Source of the DNA: an uncultured Methanobacteriaceae archaeon
Lineage (GTDB): Archaea; Methanobacteriota; Methanobacteria; Methanobacteriales; Methanobacteriaceae
Length of the DNA stretch: 23,899 nt
Reading direction: 5' to 3'
Assembly: GCA_947259185.1 (NCBI GenBank)
Contig: CAMYKT010000027.1
Span: forward strand, 1 to 23,899
The translations under genes were made by a program, and so were the position numbers. Positions 8,701 to 15,500 of this stretch are shown here, one piece after another (position 1 is the stretch's first letter; the number at the start of each line of letters is the position of its first letter). The notes under the pieces are model-generated. The model searched no databases and was not told the origin of the DNA. It saw nothing but the letters and a program-made list of their open reading frames with translations.

Positions 8701-9295
8701 TATGTCCTATGCGTACCTCCCCGGGAAAATTAAACCGGATAAATCAGGTTTAACTCGTAAATTGGGACGGGTAGATCTGGTAACCCAGGAAAGGGATAAT
8801 GTGGAGTATGAGGTTACTGATCTGGACCATTATTATGAATTTTTAGGAGGTTTATCCCGTACGGTGGAGGAGTTCCGGGGTGAAAAAGCAGAGATCATGG
8901 TTTCAGATTCCACTGAGGAAGAAATTTATGTGGAAGACCTATCTCATACTATAAATCGTGCCACCCGGACCAGGTTACTTAATCCAAAATGGTTGGAGGG
9001 CATGTTAAACCATGACTTCCATGGAACCAAGAAAATAAAAGACAACGTGGAACATTTATTAGGGTTCTCTGCCACCACCAAAAAAGTAGATAACTGGGTC
9101 TATGACAATGTGGCTGATAAATTAATTTTTGATGAAGAAATGCGAAAAAAATTACAGGAAAATAATCCCTATGCCACCATAAAAATGGGGGAGTTATTAA
9201 TGGAAACCCAAAGCAGGGGATACTGGGAAGCAGATGAAGAAAAAATTAAAAAATTAAAGGAAATTGTAATGAATCTGGAGTCTGAAGTGGAATAA
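5714..9295 (+). CDS. cobN: CobN/ChlH-type large subunit of an ATP-dependent metal chelatase
   Basis: CobN and BchH proteins bind the tetrapyrrole and insert the metal, driven by a ChlI/ChlD motor. At 1193 residues this is close to the usual CobN length. The family core is evident: NLQYFQLNGGPMGGDPAPTH, GVQPTRGVHEDP, the signature HFGMHGTLEFTPGKEVGMSS (His of HGT at residue 566), KPLLSS-region equivalents, GNALPYGN-like parts diverged, then LVLWGFETLKTGGDT and RIDVTINICGIFRDT. The start ATG 5714 has GAGGT about eight bases upstream. It follows the ECF genes on the same strand, so motor, importer and large subunit form one functional set. The metal and substrate are unknown: cobalt/cobamide is the database default, but F430 and anaerobic cobamide synthesis in methanogens use unrelated small chelatases (CfbA/CbiX). 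The gene shows no lesions. Confidence 0.88.
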   Translation: MIKVLAITTITNTLSLRDALDKIKREYGNLIFLKKIYLEDYEDPQVSLDSLKEDIGMSDIILVDIRGDERIGRELIQVLDNKPKTVVTLVWGNPLIMNLTRLGNLSLQTLSTRFQENSLDLESMVRSNKLQKILDCAGDDLRRDIKNWFKIREYYGQNDAENLKNMLLFLLREYADMDQIKKVEPPQEMPEYGLYLPYRGIYTDLDDYKKASLFNMDQPTIGVLFYGGMHFDDTRPMAEALYEKLRDECNLIIAFSQVEHNLQVLNDYLSDIDLFVNLQYFQLNGGPMGGDPAPTHEFFHKNNIPYLISLRGYETDIEKWSKREETLNPMEIILGVTLPELDGGIEPVFTSALETLQEEEMGTIKVVSVIEERIDKLARRIINWIKLKNKKNSSKKVALLTYNYPPGEENLASSGYLDVFESLEIFLKKLKNRNYHIEIPPSNLKDLFLEEGILNSPQYSSKRGIQIPVDDYREWFQKLPLEIQKEVISSWGEVPGDLMVEGDYFLIPGVELGNIFLGVQPTRGVHEDPENAYHDKELPPHHQYLAFYYYLEKVFQADAVLHFGMHGTLEFTPGKEVGMSSRCYPDILIGKLPNIYYYWVGNTSESTIAKRRSYALCVSHASPPMKSSQIYEDYLLLEDLLSQYRESPQELTLQLIMEKAEDLNLENDVDSISQELYRMKRRLIPMGLHILDKTPPKKDMVDYLLGVLRIDREYPSVLKLLSSQKNLIWENIKDTSAGEEIEEEARKIIGEILDKKEINLEEGYSSYVQDIASQVEFSQESEALLKALEGSYIIPARGGDPVRDPEVYPTGKSMYAFDPRQIPTVAADTRGKATAEMLIDSYFKKHGSYPRSVGLVLWGFETLKTGGDTISTILHLMGVKIKHQKGAWIKKLEIIPLKELGRPRIDVTINICGIFRDTLGTHIDLINRAIKQVASLEEDPEFNYLRGHFLEEDEDEMALARIYGPSPSEYATSLPNLVENSSWEEEQELVESYSHSMSYAYLPGKIKPDKSGLTRKLGRVDLVTQERDNVEYEVTDLDHYYEFLGGLSRTVEEFRGEKAEIMVSDSTEEEIYVEDLSHTINRATRTRLLNPKWLEGMLNHDFHGTKKIKDNVEHLLGFSATTKKVDNWVYDNVADKLIFDEEMRKKLQENNPYATIKMGELLMETQSRGYWEADEEKIKKLKEIVMNLESEVE

Positions 9296-9304
9296 AACCC
9301 TCTG

Positions 9305-9322
9305 AAAGCTTTAAATAGCTTT
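9305..9322 (+). terminator. Hairpin followed by T-rich tract after cobN
   Basis: Arms AAAGCT (9305-9310) and AGCTTT (9317-9322) form a perfect six-base stem around TTAAAT and are followed by AATTTTATTATTCTTT. It starts about 10 bases after the CobN stop and sits between two convergent genes, where a terminator is expected. The stem is short, so confidence is moderate. Confidence 0.4.
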
Positions 9323-9329
9323 AATTTTA

Positions 9330-9929
9330 TTATTCTTTAGTCCTCAGGGAATAAGTCCCTATCTCCTTATTTTTTATTTTAATCAAATTTTTAGACTGGA
9401 CCTTAAAACCCATTTTTTCATAAAAGTTTTTACCCTGCATATTATTGATATTTACATCCACATACAATTTTTCATGTTTTTTAAGGATATTTTCTATTAT
9501 TTTAGTACCAATGCCCTGGTTTTGATAGGGTAAATCCACGGAGAGGAAGTGGATGAAAAATCCATCATCATCCAGATTGGAATTTACTATCTTATCCATT
9601 TTTATCATGGTAGGGAATCTCTTTAAAAATGTCCATAAACCAAAGGCTTTTAAAAAGGCCATACCAGATGATCTATCCAGCTTGAGCTTGTCTTTAACGG
9701 TGGAACTTACCACTATACCCACCAATTTATCCTGATAGAGGGCACACTCCAGATAGGGGGATGCAAAATAATTATTGCCCATCTCCAGCAATTTAATTAT
9801 AGTCTGCACTGCTTCTTTTTTTTCTCCTAATACATAAGAATTTAATTCCACATCAGCAGCATATATGATTTCCGCCACTTTTTGGGGATCATGCTTTTTG
9901 GGATTGTATTTTTCCATTCTAAAACTCAT
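9330..9929 (-). CDS. GNAT-family N-acetyltransferase
   Basis: This 199-residue protein would transfer an acyl group from acyl-CoA to an amine on an unknown acceptor. The acetyl-CoA binding motif A is seen as LPYQNQGIGTKIIENIL (Q-x-x-G-x-G), preceded by the beta-strand FIHFLSVD and followed by LYVDVNINNMQGKNFYEKMGF, the standard GNAT C-terminal half in which the Asn/Tyr residues pack against CoA. The N-terminal half (residues 1-80) is poorly conserved, as is usual. Start ATG 9929 has GGGAGGT about ten bases upstream on the minus strand. It is convergent with cobN (34-base gap) and about 120 bases downstream of the DUF368 gene on the same strand. Nothing in the context points to the substrate; Ser/Thr-rich and basic features suggest a cytoplasmic enzyme. 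Confidence 0.85.
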   Translation of the reverse strand: MSFRMEKYNPKKHDPQKVAEIIYAADVELNSYVLGEKKEAVQTIIKLLEMGNNYFASPYLECALYQDKLVGIVVSSTVKDKLKLDRSSGMAFLKAFGLWTFLKRFPTMIKMDKIVNSNLDDDGFFIHFLSVDLPYQNQGIGTKIIENILKKHEKLYVDVNINNMQGKNFYEKMGFKVQSKNLIKIKNKEIGTYSLRTKE

Positions 9930-10046
9930 TTATTAGGCAACCTCCCTATGGTTTTAATGATATTTCTAATTTAAACTATTTAATATAGCTTCACCCTGGA
10001 TTCAAGGCAATCTGAGTCTCTTTTTACTAAAAAATAAATAAGGGAA

Positions 10047-10922
10047 TTAATAATCAATATAGCGGAATTTTTTTTCTAGAACCATTACCAATCCAAAACC
10101 AACTAGACCTATTATTAAAAGAGGAAGAAGAGATCCTGCATCGGTTATTTCTAATTTTTGGTAGGGTAAGCGCAGGGTTCCTAACATCAATCCCACCAGA
10201 AAGGCCATGGTAAATGATTCGTAGTTTCTTAAAAGATAGTCCAGTACCCGGGAAAATACCACGATACCCAGGGCGGCACCAGCACCAAAGGCAAAAATAT
10301 CCGGTAAGGAAACGTCATTTAAAGCATTAAGCATGTATTCATATTGATTCAGGAGTAATAATACAAATGCACCGGATATACCGGGCAGTATCATGGCACA
10401 TATGGCCAGTAAACCTGATAAGAAGATAATTGGTAGAGAATGGTTAGCCTGTATGGGGTTAAGGCCTACAAAAAGGAAGGCCCCAATTAATCCAGCAAGT
10501 AGTGAAATGAATCCTTTCACACATATGCCATCAATTTCTTTATAAACAATATAGGCGGAGGCCAGAATTAACCCGGAAAAAAAGGCATAGGTAAATGCCG
10601 TGTAATTTTCCAGCATGAAGGACATTACCTGGGCCATGGATATTATGGCCAATCCGATACCCAATCCCAATGGAATAAATAAGGAGAAATCAACTTCTTC
10701 TTTTAATATTTTCCAGCTAAGAGACATATCTCCCTTCAGGAAAGGTTTAATAAATTTAAAATTTATTTTACTTATGGAATGCACCAGTCTTTCGTAGATA
10801 CCTGTAATAAGGGCTATGGTTCCTCCAGAAACACCGGGCATGATATCTGCGGTGCCCATGAATAGCCCTCTTATGAATATAAGGAAAAAATCTTCCATCT
10901 TTTTACTGAGTTTGATCATCAT
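10047..10922 (-). CDS. DUF368 membrane protein, probable polyprenyl-phosphate translocase family
   Basis: A 291-residue polytopic membrane protein with about eight hydrophobic segments in two similar halves. Each half carries a Pro-Gly-x-Ser-Gly element: MPGVSGGTIALITGIYERL near the N-terminus and LPGISGAFVLLLLNQYEYML in the middle. These re-entrant-type motifs define DUF368. Bacterial members have been reported as undecaprenyl-phosphate flippases (PopT), recycling the lipid carrier to the cytoplasmic face; the archaeal counterpart would act on dolichyl-type phosphate in surface glycan synthesis, which is an inference. AAGGAG precedes two consecutive ATG codons at 10922 and 10919; either may be used. 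The gene is divergent from the TRAM gene. A membrane glycosyltransferase lies about 1 kb away on the other strand, but linkage is only by proximity. Confidence 0.85.
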   Translation of the reverse strand: MMIKLSKKMEDFFLIFIRGLFMGTADIMPGVSGGTIALITGIYERLVHSISKINFKFIKPFLKGDMSLSWKILKEEVDFSLFIPLGLGIGLAIISMAQVMSFMLENYTAFTYAFFSGLILASAYIVYKEIDGICVKGFISLLAGLIGAFLFVGLNPIQANHSLPIIFLSGLLAICAMILPGISGAFVLLLLNQYEYMLNALNDVSLPDIFAFGAGAALGIVVFSRVLDYLLRNYESFTMAFLVGLMLGTLRLPYQKLEITDAGSLLPLLIIGLVGFGLVMVLEKKFRYIDY

Positions 10923-11285
10923 CCATCTCCTTTAATTTGGAATAGTATAATCTATTATTTAGAGTTAAATACACTTTTTTTAAGGTAACAATTAATTTAT
11001 TAATTTAGAATTAAATGAACCTTTTTTTATGAACATTATAATTTATTAATTAAATATACTTGATTTTATATGTTTTCAGAGGTTTATTTAACTTTTTAAT
11101 CAATGCCTTTATATATTATGAAAGCTAAGTTTAATTGATGTACATTAAATAGGGTCATAGGTAATTTGATTTAAGATATTTTTTTATCTTGTTTTGAATA
11201 AATTTTATGATGCCGTGTGCATTAGATGGTCATAAATTTTGGAAACCAGGTTTTCAATTAATTTTTGACTTTAGGACGTGATGTT
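10923..11285. other. Divergent AT-rich intergenic region with long TRAM leader
   Basis: This stretch of 363 bases lies between the divergent DUF368 and TRAM genes. A good archaeal TATA box (TTTATATATT, 11108-11117) points rightward. Transcription from about 11140 would give a leader of roughly 145 bases before the TRAM start. Inside the leader are a weak AT hairpin (AAGATA/TATCTT, 11173-11190) and a possible 24-codon frame from ATG 11207 to TGA 11279-11281, ending inside the TRAM ribosome binding site. No other gene was seen. Confidence 0.4.
11108..11117 (+). promoter_or_regulatory. TATA box of the TRAM gene
   Basis: TTTATATATT matches the methanogen box A consensus TTTATATA. It is the best such site in the spacer and faces the TRAM gene. 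A start site about 25 bases on would leave an unusually long leader. Confidence 0.5.
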
Positions 11286-11504
11286 TTGTTTGGAAATGAC
11301 TACGATAGAAGAGGAAACGACTCCCCAATTAATGTGGGTGACGAATTTGATGTTAAGATAGAAGATTTAGGTAGAGACGGCGACGGTATCGCAAAAATCG
11401 AAGGATTTGTGGTATTTGTTTCAGGAGCCGGTGTTGGTGACGAAGTTAAAATAAAAGTTAACGCAGTCCGCCAAAAATTCGCTTTTGCTGAAATAATTGA
11501 ATAA
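11286..11504 (+). CDS. Stand-alone TRAM-domain protein, probable RNA chaperone
   Basis: The protein is essentially one TRAM domain, a small beta-barrel RNA-binding fold: VGDEFDVKIEDLGRDGDGIAKIEGFVVFVSGAGVGDEVKIKVNAVRQKFAFAEII. Single-domain TRAM proteins are abundant in methanogens and have been described as cold-shock-like RNA chaperones. The frame is open from TTG 11265, but the family N-terminus is MFGxD, which here starts at TTG 11286 (MFGNDYDRRGNDSP), giving 72 residues. GTGAT (11278-11282) lies just before this TTG and supports it, with short spacing. Lys, Arg, Asp and Gly are rich, as expected for a soluble RNA-binding protein. Codon use here (GAC GGC GAC GGT, GGT GTT GGT) differs from most neighbours and suggests high expression. 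Function by family, start by homology and spacing. Confidence 0.88.
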   Translation: MFGNDYDRRGNDSPINVGDEFDVKIEDLGRDGDGIAKIEGFVVFVSGAGVGDEVKIKVNAVRQKFAFAEIIE

Positions 11505-11970
11505 ATAGATTAAATATCTTTCTGGAAAATCAAAGTAATTTTTGAATTTTCTAAGAATTTATTATTTTTTTATAATTATTCAACTTATCATACTTAATTT
11601 TTTAATTACTTTTTATTTTTTATAACTATTCTGATTGATTTTATAAGTTTTAAGTAACTATTTTTTATTATATAATCCTTTAAACTACTTTTATAAGTTT
11701 AATAGGGAATTAGACTATTTAAAATTTTATTTCCATCAGTTTACTAAAAAATTCTTCCTTTATTTTGATTATATAATTAATTACAATATTCTAATCCATA
11801 AATTAGTTTTTTACTCCCGGTTATTTTGGCCTATCTACTACCCCCGGAAACTTTAATTTTAAATATTCTCGGAATATTTATTACAGCTGGATTAAATAGA
11901 CATAATATAACAATTTAATCTTCATGTAAGCAAGTTAATACTATTTTAATTTATAAACTGGGGTGTATGA
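11505..11970. other. Very AT-rich non-coding spacer
   Basis: These 466 bases are nearly all A and T, with stops in every frame. A seven-T run (about 11565-11571) probably ends the TRAM transcript. The 12-base sequence TTTTATAAGTTT occurs twice, ending at 11650 and 11700. Near the right end are a perfect inverted repeat (11860-11880, listed separately) and a TATA-like CATAATATAAC at about 11901-11911, which could start the receiver-glycosyltransferase transcript. No RNA gene was recognised. Confidence 0.4.
11860..11880. repeat. Perfect inverted repeat upstream of the receiver-glycosyltransferase gene
   Basis: Arms TAAATATTC (11860-11868) and GAATATTTA (11872-11880) are perfect complements separated by TCG. 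The element lies about 20 bases before a TATA-like sequence and 90 bases before the start codon, a position where an archaeal activator or repressor could bind. A hairpin in a leader is less likely because it would be upstream of the probable transcription start. Confidence 0.4.
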
Positions 11971-14130
11971 ATGGTAAAAGCCAGTATACTGGTGGTAGAA
12001 GATGAAGCTATCACTGCTCTTGATATCAATGAGAAACTAGTTAAATTAGGTTATGAAGTTGTAAATCTGGTTGCAACTGGCACAGAAGCAATAAAATTCT
12101 CTGCAGAGTATCGGCCGGATTTAGTTTTAATGGACATATCTTTAAAGGGGAAGATGGATGGAACTGAAGCTGCCCAAAAGATTTCTTCGTTATCCATCCC
12201 GGTGGTATTTATCAGTGCTTATTCAGATGATAAAACCTTAAAAAAAGCCAAAAAAAGCGCACCCTATGGTTATCTGGTAAAACCATTTGATACTAAGAGT
12301 CTGCAGCTTACCATAGAAACTGCCCTTAAAAAGCATCAAGCTGATATCCAGGAAATGTATGATGGAATCACCCGCAGTGAAGAGGAAGCATTAAAAAGTC
12401 GAGATAAACAAAATCTCCCTGCACCACCACCCCGTATACTCATTGTGGAAGATGAATTCATAACGGCCATGGATCTGGAAGATAAATTACAGGATATGGG
12501 GTACCAGGTAGTGGATATGGTGGCCTCTGGAGATAAGGCCCTGGAAAAAATCAAATTACACCAGCCTGATTTAATTTTAATGGATTTAATGCTTCAAGGA
12601 GATATGGATGGTGTGCAGGTAGCCCATAAAATTGCCCCGGAGGATATACCGGTTATTTTTCTCACCGCCTATGCTGATGAAAAAACTATGGAAAAAATAC
12701 TTGAAACCTCCCCTTATGGCTACCTGATAAAACCATTTAAATCTGATGAACTCCACAGTGCCATTGAAGTTGCTTTGGAAAAATCAAAGACAGATAAAAA
12801 GAAAAAGGAGAAAATGGAAGAAACCATCCATACCAAAGAAGATGAATTGAAAATGGAAAAAACAGGAGTTTTCTTTGTAACTGCGGTTATATGTTCTCTG
12901 GCCATCTATAGTATGGTAAGTAGGAGTATGACCTGGTTAATGTATCTTTTGTTTATACCCGCCTGTTATAATATGTTCCTGGTATTCTTGAGCTTTAAAA
13001 AACCCGCACCGGCAGTACCCTTTAGCCAGCCTCCCCGGGTAAGTATAATCATACCGGCCCATAATGAGGAGATGACCATTGAAAAATGTGTCAGATCACT
13101 ATCTCTCATGAATTATTATCATAAGGGAGAAAAGAATTTCGAGGTACTGGTTATCAATGATGGTTCCACAGATAAAACCGGCGAAATACTGGATAATCTG
13201 AAAAAAGAAGTGGATTGTCTGCGTATTATCACCCGCAAACCACCTCGCTCTGGAAATGGAAAGGGATATGTATTAAATGATGGTATCCGTATGGCAGAAG
13301 GAGATGTTATAGCAGTTTTTGATGCAGATGCCCGGGTGGGATCTGATTTTTTATCTAAAATAATTCCCTATCTTAATGAGGAAAAAGTGGCCGGAGTGCA
13401 GGCCCGGGTCAGGATGTATAATGCTGATAGAAACCTCTTAACCCGGATGCAGGAAGTGGAATTTTCCATATTTGGTAATATTATTTTAAGGTCCCGGGAT
13501 ATCATGGGTAAAAATGGTTTTCTGGGAGGAAATGGCCAGATTACCACCCGGAAAGCCATAGAAGAAATTGGGGGCTGGGATGGATTTGCGGTAACTGAAG
13601 ACCTCAATATGAGTATAAAGTTAATGATCAAGGGATATAAAATCAGGTACTGTGGAAAAGCCCATGTATTCCAGGAAGCTGTTCCTTACTGGAAGCCTTT
13701 TTTCCGTCAGAGGGTCAGGTGGGCTACCGGTAACCTGGAAACATTATTCATTTACCTGGCACCCATTATAGATGCTAAAATACCATTATATAAAAAAATA
13801 GATTCTATCCAGTACCTCTTCTTTTTATTATTCATAGCCTTTGTGATGCTGGGATATGTGGTGGCCATTTTAAACCTGGGAGGAGTTTTAACCTTCTTCA
13901 TGGAGGCACCGGTAGCAATTGGTTTACTGTCCATGGCTGCATTTTTCCCCGGGGTAATACTGGGAGTTTACCGGGATAATGAATCATTTTTAACCGGATT
14001 AATACGGGCAGTGGAGTACTGGGCTTACTGCCTCTACCTCATACCTCTCTTTTTTGCATCTTTTTTACATATGGTTACTCGTAAAGATAGGAAATGGGCA
14101 AAAACTCATCACGGCGGGGATGAATCATAA
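11971..14130 (+). CDS. Double receiver domain fused to a membrane family 2 glycosyltransferase
   Basis: A 719-residue fusion. Receiver 1 (about 3-122) has the acidic pair in VVEDE, phospho-acceptor D55 (LVLMDISLKG) and the Lys of VKPF (K104). Receiver 2 (about 155-272) repeats this with ILIVEDE, D205 (LILMDLMLQG) and LIKPF. A Lys/Glu-rich, probably coiled linker (272-296) leads to two transmembrane helices (about 297-341). The GT2 domain follows: SIIIPAHNEE (358-367), INDGSTD (395-401), DAD (451-453), TED (542-544) and QRVRW (580-584), the pattern of processive synthases such as hyaluronan and cellulose synthase. Three or so further helices end near 700. Thus phosphorylation of cytoplasmic receivers should control polymerisation or transfer of a sugar at the membrane. 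Start ATG 11971 has GGGGTG upstream. All catalytic residues are present. Sugar and acceptor are unknown. Confidence 0.9.
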   Translation: MVKASILVVEDEAITALDINEKLVKLGYEVVNLVATGTEAIKFSAEYRPDLVLMDISLKGKMDGTEAAQKISSLSIPVVFISAYSDDKTLKKAKKSAPYGYLVKPFDTKSLQLTIETALKKHQADIQEMYDGITRSEEEALKSRDKQNLPAPPPRILIVEDEFITAMDLEDKLQDMGYQVVDMVASGDKALEKIKLHQPDLILMDLMLQGDMDGVQVAHKIAPEDIPVIFLTAYADEKTMEKILETSPYGYLIKPFKSDELHSAIEVALEKSKTDKKKKEKMEETIHTKEDELKMEKTGVFFVTAVICSLAIYSMVSRSMTWLMYLLFIPACYNMFLVFLSFKKPAPAVPFSQPPRVSIIIPAHNEEMTIEKCVRSLSLMNYYHKGEKNFEVLVINDGSTDKTGEILDNLKKEVDCLRIITRKPPRSGNGKGYVLNDGIRMAEGDVIAVFDADARVGSDFLSKIIPYLNEEKVAGVQARVRMYNADRNLLTRMQEVEFSIFGNIILRSRDIMGKNGFLGGNGQITTRKAIEEIGGWDGFAVTEDLNMSIKLMIKGYKIRYCGKAHVFQEAVPYWKPFFRQRVRWATGNLETLFIYLAPIIDAKIPLYKKIDSIQYLFFLLFIAFVMLGYVVAILNLGGVLTFFMEAPVAIGLLSMAAFFPGVILGVYRDNESFLTGLIRAVEYWAYCLYLIPLFFASFLHMVTRKDRKWAKTHHGGDES

Positions 14131-14192
14131 AAAAAAAGAATTTAAATAGATGGGGTTGGATAAAAAAATTAGAGTAGATTATAATTCCGGTT

Positions 14193-14252
14193 TTATTGGG
14201 GGATTAACTCTATTCAGGTTTATGTAGGTAGGGATTATTGGGGATTAACTCT
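14193..14252. repeat. Pair of 18-19 base direct repeats
   Basis: TTATTGGGGGATTAACTCT (14193-14211) recurs as TTATTGGGGATTAACTCT (14235-14252), differing by one G. The pair lies between the convergent glycosyltransferase and nitroreductase genes, just after the stop codon of the latter. A simple tandem duplication, a 3' regulatory element or a remnant of an insertion would all fit. Confidence 0.5.
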
Positions 14253-14259
14253 TAAATCC

Positions 14260-15060
14260 TTAATCCAAAAATCTAATATCTACCTTATTCCTTTTTGGTA
14301 TTCTGAAATATTTACTCTCCGGGTATCCCACCATTAAAGCTCCAATAAATGAATCATCTTTTAGATTTAAAAATTTATTTACCTTTTCATAACCCGTAGC
14401 TGCCATTTTAAGGTATCCTGCCCAGCAGGCTCCCAGGCCAAATGCGGGTAGGGCTAATTCTAAATGACTTAAAGCTATAATTCCATCCACTGTTGCTGAA
14501 GAATCACTTGCAGTTGCTATGAAAACATGAGGGGCTCCTCTTAATATAGGATCTATCCCGGTATTCCATACCGTAATCAGGGACTCCATAGGTACATATT
14601 GGGATAGGGGAGAATCATTTTCCACCTCTTTTTTCATCCAATCAATACATATGCTGGAGAGTTCTTTAACTTTAGAAGGGTTTTCTAAAATAACCCATTT
14701 GACTGGTTGACTATTCATTCCCGTGGGGGCATAACGGACAATATCCATTACTTCTTTTATGGTATCTGGAGAAACCAGTTTATTTTTATAGTTACGTATT
14801 GATCTGCGGTTTCTCATATAAGCTCCCAGCTCTTCCGGGCTTATTTTAGAACTTATATTGGTTAAGGGTGGTTCCAGATTAGGGTTATTAATCTGCAATG
14901 CACCTCCCTCGCATCCGGCTTCACAGTGCCCGCAACTTATACAGGAACTATCCGGTGATTGGTGGGGATATTGATTCATTTGAATACTCCCTGTGGGGCA
15001 AAGGGAGCTGCAGGTTCCACAACTATTACATTTACTCTCATTTAAATTAAATTCTGGCAT
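14260..15060 (-). CDS. Ferredoxin-nitroreductase fusion flavoprotein
   Basis: This 266-residue protein joins an N-terminal two-cluster ferredoxin to an FMN-dependent nitroreductase domain. Cysteines C11, C14, C17, C21 (CxxCxxCxxxCP) and C40, C43, C46, C50 should bind two [4Fe-4S] clusters. The nitroreductase part begins at RRSIRNYKNK (about residue 84) with RYAPTGMNSQPVKWVIL, the flavin-binding start of the family, and ends with GALMVGYPESKYFRIPKRN. Such fusions are frequent in anaerobes and are thought to pass electrons from ferredoxin to an organic acceptor; the true substrate is unknown. ATG 15060 has GGAG nine bases upstream and a TATA box about 45 bases upstream. It is a single-gene unit, convergent with the glycosyltransferase gene. 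No defects seen. Confidence 0.9.
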   Translation of the reverse strand: MPEFNLNESKCNSCGTCSSLCPTGSIQMNQYPHQSPDSSCISCGHCEAGCEGGALQINNPNLEPPLTNISSKISPEELGAYMRNRRSIRNYKNKLVSPDTIKEVMDIVRYAPTGMNSQPVKWVILENPSKVKELSSICIDWMKKEVENDSPLSQYVPMESLITVWNTGIDPILRGAPHVFIATASDSSATVDGIIALSHLELALPAFGLGACWAGYLKMAATGYEKVNKFLNLKDDSFIGALMVGYPESKYFRIPKRNKVDIRFLD

Positions 15061-15104
15061 GGGGCTTTCTCCATTACTTTCTGGATTAATCTATAATTTT
15101 GAAA

Positions 15105-15114
15105 TAATATAAAG
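15105..15114 (-). promoter_or_regulatory. TATA box of the nitroreductase gene
   Basis: On the minus strand this reads CTTTATATTA, close to the archaeal box A. The spacing to ATG 15060 allows a start site near 15083 and a leader of about 23 bases carrying the GGAG ribosome binding site. Confidence 0.55.
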
Positions 15115-15232
15115 ATGCCCTGTAATTAAGATATAAAAAAAATAGTAATCTAAAAATAAGTAATGATTTTAAGTAATTATTAATTTATAAAAATATAATA
15201 AATAATTTAAGAATATTAAGCCCTTAAATTAA

Positions 15233-15334
15233 TTATTTTTTAGAGTGTTTAACTCCTCTTCCTCTTTTATTTCCAGCCTTTCTGTAACCTGTTTTTTGTC
15301 TAGTTCTTTTTTTAGTTCCTTTAACTTTTGCCAT
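15233..15334 (-). CDS. Very small, extremely basic protein (33 residues), possibly ribosome- or nucleic-acid-associated
   Basis: The minus-strand frame from ATG 15334 to TAA 15233-15235 encodes 33 residues: MAKVKGTKKRTRQKTGYRKA at the start, then a Gly/Arg/Lys/His tail ending HSKK. It has 10 Lys, 5 Arg and 1 His, no acidic residue and no Cys. Such composition does not arise easily from AT-rich intergenic DNA. It resembles the style of small archaeal ribosomal proteins, but it is not L41e and no named family was recognised. The site before the start, GAGTTGA, is a weak Shine-Dalgarno like the one before the ECF ATPase gene. A TATA-like sequence (15501-15515) and a leader of about 150 bases precede it. 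It is short, so gene status should be confirmed by conservation. Confidence 0.7.
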   Translation of the reverse strand: MAKVKGTKKRTRQKTGYRKAGNKRGRGVKHSKK

Positions 15335-15500
15335 GGTATTCAACTCTTAATTTAATAATTTTAAAGCATATTCTCGCCCAGAAGGGCACATAAATAGGGA
15401 AGGTCTTTTTTAATCCTTCCTGAATCATTAAGGACGAAGATATAAAATAGTATTTGATATTTTTCGCCATTACTTAGTTCTTCTTATCTTTTTTAATAGA

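Noticed and set aside
948..9295. Assignment of the chelatase to F430 (nickel) biosynthesis
   Set aside because: F430 nickel insertion is carried out by the small chelatase CfbA, and no cfb genes are near. A role cannot be assigned from this window.
11207..11281. A 24-codon frame before the TRAM gene as a true gene
   Set aside because: It has no Shine-Dalgarno and no recognisable sequence pattern, and such short frames arise by chance. It is mentioned only as a possible leader frame.
11620..11710. Repeated TTTTATAAGTTT as a regulatory repeat
   Set aside because: Two copies of a 12-base AT-only-like string in a spacer of extreme AT content are expected by chance.
15321..15470. A 49-codon minus-strand frame as a true gene
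   Set aside because: No ribosome binding site, no recognised motif, and it overlaps the much more convincing basic peptide. Retained only within the leader finding.
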